From NCBI GenBank assembly GCA_000504605.1, contig AZHQ01000020.1, positions 1-11,593 on the forward strand: DNA of 11,593 bases, given 5' to 3'. Numbering within the stretch: position 1 is the stretch's first letter; the number at the start of each line of letters is the position of its first letter. A model generated the notes under the pieces. It was not told the DNA's origin and searched no databases. It saw only the letters and a list, made by a program, of their open reading frames with translations. The position numbers and the translations under genes are program-made. The DNA is from an alpha proteobacterium SCGC AAA288-E13 (GTDB lineage: Bacteria; Pseudomonadota; Alphaproteobacteria; Pelagibacterales; Pelagibacteraceae). Positions 7,187-11,593 of the stretch are shown in pieces.

Positions 7187-7995
7187 ATAATATCGTGCAA
7201 AAAAAGTTTAAAAATATATTTAGGGTTTTGTGTATTTCTCCCTTATTGATAATGTTCATTAATCTTAGTGTGGCAGCAGAAGAGCTATCTAGAATAGATT
7301 TACTTAAGACAAAATGGAGTTTTGACGGTATATTTGGCAAATTTGACAGGTCAGCTTTGCAAAGAGGCTATCAAGTATACAATGAGGTGTGTTCTAGCTG
7401 TCATTCAATTCAATATTTAAGTTATAGAAACTTAACAGAAAAAGGAGGACCAGAGTTTTCAGAGGAGCAAGCAAAAAAAATTGCTGCAAGTTTTGAGGTT
7501 ATAGATGGACCGAATAGCGAAGGAGAAATGTTTACTCGTCCAGGAAGATTATCAGATCAGTTTATAAAGCCTTATTCAAATATTGAGGCGGCTAAATTCG
7601 CAAACGGCGGCGCATACCCTCCAGATATGTCTGTTTTAGTTAAAGCTAGAAAGGGTGGTGCTAATTATATTTATTCTCTTATTTTAGGATACGAGAATCC
7701 TCCAGAAGGTTTTGAAATAGAAGATGGAGTTTATTACAATAAATATATGCCGGGACACAAAATAAAAATGCCAAAAGTTCTTTATAAAGGATTAGTGGAT
7801 TATGCAGATGGCGCAGAAGCTACTGAACAACAAATGGCAAAAGATGTAGTAACTTTTTTGACTTGGGTTTCAGAGCCACACCTAGAAGCAAGACATAAAA
7901 CGGGATTCAAAGTGATTTTATATCTGTTTGTATTAGTTGTTCTGGTTTATTTCAGTATGAAAAAGATTTGGTCACGTACTAAAACGAAAGTATAA
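7183..7995 (+). CDS. petC: cytochrome c1 subunit of the bc1 complex
   Basis: This heme c subunit takes electrons from the Rieske protein and gives them to soluble cytochrome c in the periplasm. The 270-residue precursor has a Sec signal peptide (hydrophobic core about 13-30, likely cleavage after SVAA near residue 32). The heme-binding CSSCH follows at 70-74, then [10 protein letters not shown] (141-150), a likely axial Met ligand in KMPKVL (M196), and a C-terminal membrane anchor (about 242-258) followed by basic residues. The start is GTG at 7183, overlapping the petB stop in the arrangement GTGA; a second in-frame GTG at 7195 would trim four residues and still leave a signal peptide. The last 24 bases overlap the 3' end of ychF on the other strand. 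Confidence 0.97.
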   Translation: MNNIVQKKFKNIFRVLCISPLLIMFINLSVAAEELSRIDLLKTKWSFDGIFGKFDRSALQRGYQVYNEVCSSCHSIQYLSYRNLTEKGGPEFSEEQAKKIAASFEVIDGPNSEGEMFTRPGRLSDQFIKPYSNIEAAKFANGGAYPPDMSVLVKARKGGANYIYSLILGYENPPEGFEIEDGVYYNKYMPGHKIKMPKVLYKGLVDYADGAEATEQQMAKDVVTFLTWVSEPHLEARHKTGFKVILYLFVLVVLVYFSMKKIWSRTKTKV

Positions 7996-9045
7996 TATTT
8001 CTCCATCTTTAACTATATAATCCTTACCTTCTAATCTTAACTTTCCAGTATTTTTCGCTTCGTTGTAACCTTTATAAAAAACAAAATCATCATAAGAAAT
8101 TGTTTCTGCTTTTATAAAACCTTTTTCAAAGTCTGAATGAATTAAACCTGCGGCTTTAATTGCTTTACATTGTTTTGATATAGTCCACGCTCTTGTCTCT
8201 TTAGGAGTTGAAGTAAAAAAGGTTATTAGTTTTAAAATATTGTATCCAGTTTTAATTAATAAATCTAATCCAGTTTCCCTAATTCCAGATTCAGTCATAA
8301 AATATTTTCTATCTTTTGGATCTAATTCCATTATTTGATTTTCAATTTCTGCACAAATAATAATTACGTTATTTTTTCCATATTTTTTTAAACATGCATC
8401 TACATGCTTGTTTCCTTTTACAAGACCATTTTCATCAACATTGCACACATAAATTTTTGGTTTTATTGAAAGCAATCCGCTAATATCTAGTTGTTTTTTT
8501 TCATGCGTTTCTAACAAACTTAAAATATCAATATTATTGTTAATGCAGTTTAAGGCGTCATTTAATATTTTTAATTGATCCTCATCTAGGGTTTTTTTTT
8601 TATTTTTTTCCAATCTTTTTTTAATAGATTCCAAGTCAGCCAAAAGCAATTCTGTTTCAACAATTTCTATATCTCTAATCGGATCAATACTCTTGTGTAC
8701 ATTTTGTATTTTTTCGGATTCAAAACATCTAGCCAAGTGAATTATTGCATCAACTTCTCTGATATGAGATAAAAATTTATTTCCTAAACCTTCACCTTTC
8801 GATGCTCCTTTTACCAATCCAGCAATATCAACAAATGAAATTACTGCATTAACAACTTTTTTTGACTTTGATATATTTGAAATAATATTTAATCTTTCAT
8901 CGGGCACAGAAACGTTTCCGATATTAGGATTAATTGTGCAAAATGGAAAATTCTCAGCTTCAGCTTTTTTAGATTGAATTAAAGCATTAAACAAAGTTGA
9001 CTTTCCTACATTGGGCAGACCAACGATCCCACATTTAAAGCTCAT
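7972..9045 (-). CDS. ychF: ribosome-binding ATPase/GTPase YchF (Obg family)
   Basis: YchF is a universal P-loop NTPase of the TRAFAC class; members bind ribosomes and typically prefer ATP. At 357 residues it is close to the usual length of about 363. Motifs in order are the G1 P-loop GLPNVGKST (9-17), G3 DIAGLVKGASKGEGLGNKFL (73-92), the altered G4 region NVDE (202-205) in place of NKxD, typical of this family, and a C-terminal TGS domain (about 277-357) ending in [12 protein letters not shown] central alpha-helical coiled region (about 125-185) separates the NTPase halves. It is the last gene of the minus-strand cluster, 5 bases after the pth stop, and runs 24 bases into the 3' end of petC, which leaves no room for a separate terminator. 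Confidence 0.96.
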   Translation of the reverse strand: MSFKCGIVGLPNVGKSTLFNALIQSKKAEAENFPFCTINPNIGNVSVPDERLNIISNISKSKKVVNAVISFVDIAGLVKGASKGEGLGNKFLSHIREVDAIIHLARCFESEKIQNVHKSIDPIRDIEIVETELLLADLESIKKRLEKNKKKTLDEDQLKILNDALNCINNNIDILSLLETHEKKQLDISGLLSIKPKIYVCNVDENGLVKGNKHVDACLKKYGKNNVIIICAEIENQIMELDPKDRKYFMTESGIRETGLDLLIKTGYNILKLITFFTSTPKETRAWTISKQCKAIKAAGLIHSDFEKGFIKAETISYDDFVFYKGYNEAKNTGKLRLEGKDYIVKDGEILYFRFST

Positions 9046-9050
9046 AAATC

Positions 9051-9611
9051 TTATGATTGATTTACTTTGCTTGAAAAAAGATTTAGTTTTTTATCTATAA
9101 GTACAGGAAGAGATTTAACAATAATTTCGGTTAATTCTGCAATACTATTTTCTTCACCATCCGAGAAGTTGTCAAGAACATGATCAGTAACCATATTTTT
9201 TTTTTCAGGTCTTCCGATTCCTACTCTTACTCGAGAATAATTTTTTCCAATAGATTTATCGATTGATTCTATTCCATTATGTCCAGCACTGCTTCCGCCA
9301 AACTTGGCTGTTACCTTACCAAAGTCTATGTCTAGATCATCGTGAAAAACGATAACATCAGCAGAATCAATTTTGAAATATTCGATTAATTCTCTAATAC
9401 AAATTCCTGAATTATTCATAAAAGTTAGAGGTTTAATTGCATAAACTTTTTTATCTCCTATTTTTCCCGTAGTTAATAAACCTTTAAATTTGGGTTTTTG
9501 CTTAGAAAGACCAAATTTTTTATTGATGGCATCTATAATTTTAAATCCTATGTTATGTCTATTGTTTTCATTATCAGGACTAGGATTGCCCAAACCTACT
9601 AATAATTGCAT
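9051..9611 (-). CDS. pth: peptidyl-tRNA hydrolase
   Basis: Pth releases tRNA from peptidyl-tRNA that drops off stalled ribosomes. The 186 residues match the bacterial family. Active-site residues are all visible: N9 in LVGLGNP, the catalytic H19 in NNRHNIGF, N66 in FMNNSG, D91 in FHDDLD, and N112 in GHNG. The SRVRVGIGRP segment (126-135) is also standard. The gene lies 16 bases after rplY and 5 bases before ychF on the minus strand, the common rplY-pth-ychF order in proteobacteria. Only a weak purine-rich upstream stretch (AAAGATTAAGAA) could act in ribosome binding. Confidence 0.97.
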   Translation of the reverse strand: MQLLVGLGNPSPDNENNRHNIGFKIIDAINKKFGLSKQKPKFKGLLTTGKIGDKKVYAIKPLTFMNNSGICIRELIEYFKIDSADVIVFHDDLDIDFGKVTAKFGGSSAGHNGIESIDKSIGKNYSRVRVGIGRPEKKNMVTDHVLDNFSDGEENSIAELTEIIVKSLPVLIDKKLNLFSSKVNQS

Positions 9612-9627
9612 TTCTTAATCTTTCAAT

Positions 9628-10362
9628 TTATTTTTTAGTTTTATCTTCCTTTTTATCTTCTGCAGTTCTAGCGACTTGATCTTTTGCTTTTTCACCTTGA
9701 TCTTTTGCTTCTTCAACCGATTTTTCAATTCCATCAGGAGAAGTTTCCGGTGTAGCCTCACCCTCCGCAATAGTTTCTTCAGCGGGTTTTTCAGGTTCAG
9801 CAACAATAGTAGGTGCAGCAACAGTTGCAATTACAAAATCTCTTCCTCGAATAGTTGGCATAACATTTTCCGGAAGTTTTATTGAAGAGATTTTTATACT
9901 TGTACCAATTTCAGTATTATTTAAATCAACCACAAGTTCAGATGGAATATTTTCAGCAGGGCATCTTAATTCAATCTTTCTTCTAACAATATTTAGTACG
10001 CCTCCTTTTTTAAGACCAGGCGATTTTTCGCTATTGATAAATCTTACAGGTATTTCTAAAATTAGTTTAGCGCCCTTAACAATTCTTAATAAATCAATGT
10101 GAATAGGTTCATCAGATAAAGGATCAAACGAAATATCTTTTGGAAGAACCTTTTCTTCATTTCCATCAATATTTAAATTTAATATATTCGATAAAAAATT
10201 ATCTGAATCAATCAAGATCTTAATCGAATTTTTACTTAAACTGATTTTTTGATTTTGTTTACTTCCCCCATACAAAATTCCAGGAATTAATCCGTCTAGT
10301 CTCAGTTTATTTATATCTCCAGTGGTTTTAGTCTCTCTTTTTTTTGCACTTACAGTTGTCAT
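9628..10362 (-). CDS. rplY: 50S ribosomal protein L25 (TL5/Ctc type) with acidic-lysine tail
   Basis: L25/Ctc binds 5S rRNA in the large ribosomal subunit. The N-terminal L25 domain (about 1-95) has KLRLDGLIPGILYGG (19-33) and the PIHIDLLRI strand (86-94). The TL5-type beta domain (about 98-182) includes GGVLNIVRRKIEL (120-132). After residue 183 the protein becomes a low-complexity tail of about 60 residues, rich in Glu, Lys, Ala, Pro and Asp, with two AKDQ units (219-222 and 226-229). The body is normal for the long Ctc form. The tail is probably disordered and fast-evolving. The gene is preceded by prs with a 59-base gap and followed closely by pth. No obvious Shine-Dalgarno precedes the ATG. 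Confidence 0.95.
   Translation of the reverse strand: MTTVSAKKRETKTTGDINKLRLDGLIPGILYGGSKQNQKISLSKNSIKILIDSDNFLSNILNLNIDGNEEKVLPKDISFDPLSDEPIHIDLLRIVKGAKLILEIPVRFINSEKSPGLKKGGVLNIVRRKIELRCPAENIPSELVVDLNNTEIGTSIKISSIKLPENVMPTIRGRDFVIATVAAPTIVAEPEKPAEETIAEGEATPETSPDGIEKSVEEAKDQGEKAKDQVARTAEDKKEDKTKK
9675..9716 (-). repeat. two-copy 21-base tandem repeat in the rplY tail
   Basis: Two adjacent 21-base units (9675-9695 and 9696-9716) differ at only two positions; the first 15 bases (CTTGATCTTTTGCTT on the plus strand) are identical. The 21-base period keeps the frame and duplicates seven residues containing AKDQ in the L25 C-terminal tail. It looks like a recent in-frame slippage duplication. Confidence 0.75.
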
Positions 10363-10421
10363 AGTAAATTTTTTTTCAAAGAAATGTTTTTTAACTTATC
10401 AATAGAAATAAAACAAGAAAA

Positions 10422-11354
10422 TTATTTGAAAAGGCTTGAAACAGAGGTCGAATTAGAGATGCGTTTTATTGCTTCAGCCATCATAGAAGCGATAGATACA
10501 ACGTGAATTTTATTGTTTTTTTTTAATTTTTTAGAATTATCAATCGAGTCAGTTATTACTAACTTCTTTACTTGAGATTTTTTAATTTTATTAACAGCAT
10601 CACCGCTTAAAACTGCATGAGTAATATAAGCATAAACATCTTTAGCTCCTTTATCTTTAAGGGCTTTAGCAGCATTAACAATTGTACCTCCTGAGTCTAT
10701 TATATCATCAACAATTACACAGGTTTTATTTTTAACTTGACCAATAATATTCATAACTTCAGATTTACCAGGCGCTGGTCTTCTTTTATCTACAATAGCT
10801 ATGCTTGCATTAATTCTTCTTCCCAAAGCTCTCGCTCTTTCAACTCCGCCAATATCTGGTGAAACACAAATTAAACTATTTGTATTAATATTTTTTTTTA
10901 TGTCTTTTGCAAATATAGGTGTAGAAAATAAGTTATCTACCGGAATATCAAAGAAACCTTGAATTTGACCAGCATGCAGATCAAGAGTTAATATCCTGTT
11001 TGCTCCAGAATTCGTGATCAGATTTGAAACTAATTTTGCTGATATTGCAGTTCTCGGCACCACTTTTCTATCTTGTCTTGCATAACCAAAATAGGGAACC
11101 ACAGCAGTAATGCTTTTAGCAGAAGATCTTCTCAAGGCATCTATACAAATGAGTAACTCCATCAAATTATCATTAGCGGAATGAGAAGAAGATTGTATAA
11201 CGAAAATACTATTTCCTCTTATATTTTCATTAATTTCAACATATATTTCACCATCAGAAAATTTTTTGATATTTGTGTTAACAAGCTTAAGTTTAAGACG
11301 TTTGGCAATTTCTTTACTAAGCCTTACGTTACCGCTACCCGAAAGAACTTTCAT
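10422..11354 (-). CDS. prs: ribose-phosphate pyrophosphokinase (PRPP synthetase)
   Basis: Prs makes 5-phosphoribosyl-1-pyrophosphate from ribose 5-phosphate and ATP, feeding purine, pyrimidine, NAD, His and Trp synthesis. The 310 residues match class I enzymes. Visible signatures are KFSDGEIYVEI (31-41), the ATP-site segment YARQDRK (91-97), LDLHAGQIQGFFD with the metal-site His (124-136, H127), the flexible loop KRRPAPGKSEV (190-200), and the PRPP-binding loop VIVDDIIDSGGT (213-224). All catalytic regions are intact. The gene follows the pgeF stop after 58 bases and precedes rplY, the frequent prs-rplY-pth-ychF order. The ATG at 11354 begins directly with the conserved MKVLSGSGN beta strand, so the start is secure. 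Confidence 0.98.
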   Translation of the reverse strand: MKVLSGSGNVRLSKEIAKRLKLKLVNTNIKKFSDGEIYVEINENIRGNSIFVIQSSSHSANDNLMELLICIDALRRSSAKSITAVVPYFGYARQDRKVVPRTAISAKLVSNLITNSGANRILTLDLHAGQIQGFFDIPVDNLFSTPIFAKDIKKNINTNSLICVSPDIGGVERARALGRRINASIAIVDKRRPAPGKSEVMNIIGQVKNKTCVIVDDIIDSGGTIVNAAKALKDKGAKDVYAYITHAVLSGDAVNKIKKSQVKKLVITDSIDNSKKLKKNNKIHVVSIASMMAEAIKRISNSTSVSSLFK

Positions 11355-11365
11355 GTGATAATTAA

Positions 11366-11393
11366 CTTATACATTTTTAAAAGAACTTTTCAA
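11366..11393 (-). promoter_or_regulatory. possible sigma-70 promoter for prs
   Basis: On the minus strand TTGAAA (11388-11393) and TATAAG (11366-11371) are separated by 16 bases, each matching five of six consensus positions. Initiation about 7 bases downstream would leave a leader of only about 5 bases before the prs ATG, that is, a nearly leaderless mRNA. This would let prs-rplY-pth-ychF be transcribed without pgeF. It is a match by eye in AT-rich DNA and remains tentative. Confidence 0.4.
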
Positions 11394-11412
11394 ACTATTT
11401 TATAATTATTGA

Positions 11413-11593
11413 TTAAGTCATGATTATGACAGAAATACATCTTCCATAATCTTTCTCATTATCTTTTTTTGATCTTCTATAACTGAAAAAATTTTCTTTA
11501 TCCGAAAAGGTGTCCATTTTAATATGGTCAATATTCTTAATACCAAGTTCAATTAATTTTGCGTTGATATAGCTTCTTATATTAAATAAATAT
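11413..11593 (-). CDS. pgeF: PgeF/YfiH-type laccase-domain protein, C-terminal end only
   Basis: Reading the minus strand from 11592, the frame is open for 59 codons to TAA at 11413-11415; the start lies beyond the window. The visible end contains MDTFSDKENFFSYRRSKKD followed by EKDYGRCIS. This is the characteristic C-terminus of the multicopper-oxidase-like COG1496 family (polyphenol oxidase / purine nucleoside phosphorylase, peptidoglycan editing factor PgeF). The catalytic Cys/His residues of the family lie upstream and cannot be checked here. The gene is upstream of prs on the same strand, 58 bases away. Identity rests on the short C-terminal motif, so confidence is moderate to good. Confidence 0.75.
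   Translation of the reverse strand, partial: YLFNIRSYINAKLIELGIKNIDHIKMDTFSDKENFFSYRRSKKDNEKDYGRCISVIIMT

Noticed and set aside
9615..9830. Lys/Leu-rich minus-strand reading frame of 71 codons
   Set aside because: It is an alternate frame of the repetitive charged tail of rplY and has no family features.
11181..11405. Plus-strand reading frame of 74 codons across the prs start
   Set aside because: It is antisense to the conserved N-terminus of Prs and to its probable promoter, and is Phe/Asn/Ile-rich as expected from AT-rich non-coding frames.
1..11593. Mobile element, prophage, CRISPR array, defence system or biosynthetic cluster
   Set aside because: No transposase, integrase, direct-repeat array, terminal repeats or unknown gene cluster is present. 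Every stretch is covered by housekeeping genes with short gaps.

Overview
The window is a compact, strongly AT-rich stretch of housekeeping genes from what looks like a free-living, streamlined marine alphaproteobacterium (SAR11/Pelagibacterales or a similar AT-rich lineage). The reasons are the low GC by eye, Lys/Asn/Ile/Phe-rich proteins, intergenic gaps of 0 to about 95 bases, weak or absent Shine-Dalgarno sequences, and the alphaproteobacterial-type separate petA-petB-petC genes. The lineage call is an inference from style and gene content, not from a marker search.

Layout. (1) Bases 1-3402, plus strand: the 3' part of a TPR-repeat protein, ispE (isoprenoid precursor kinase) broken by a one-base frameshift, a tRNA-Gln(TTG), and the tRNA CCA nucleotidyltransferase, whose ATG lies three bases after the tRNA's encoded CCA. 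(2) Bases 3406-5219, minus strand: trmL -> hemF -> greA (tRNA wobble methylation, heme synthesis, transcript cleavage), tightly packed. (3) A 94-base divergent intergenic region, 5220-5313. (4) Bases 5314-7995, plus strand: petA-petB-petC, the complete cytochrome bc1 complex (Rieske protein, cytochrome b, cytochrome c1). (5) Bases 7972-11593, minus strand: pgeF (C-terminal end only) -> prs -> rplY -> pth -> ychF, a conserved proteobacterial translation/nucleotide cluster. petC and ychF overlap tail to tail by 24 bases.

How they fit together. The bc1 operon carries electrons from quinol to cytochrome c. HemF, encoded divergently next to it, is the oxygen-dependent heme-pathway enzyme that helps supply the heme needed by cytochromes b and c1, so an aerobic respiratory lifestyle is implied. 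tRNA-Gln, Cca, TrmL and Pth all act on tRNA, and RplY and YchF act at the ribosome. Prs makes PRPP for nucleotide synthesis.

I see no mobile element, CRISPR array, phage gene, toxin-antitoxin pair or unknown multi-gene system. The points most worth a second look are the ispE frameshift, an extra N-terminal transmembrane segment on the Rieske protein, and the near-zero gap between tRNA-Gln and the CCA-adding enzyme gene.
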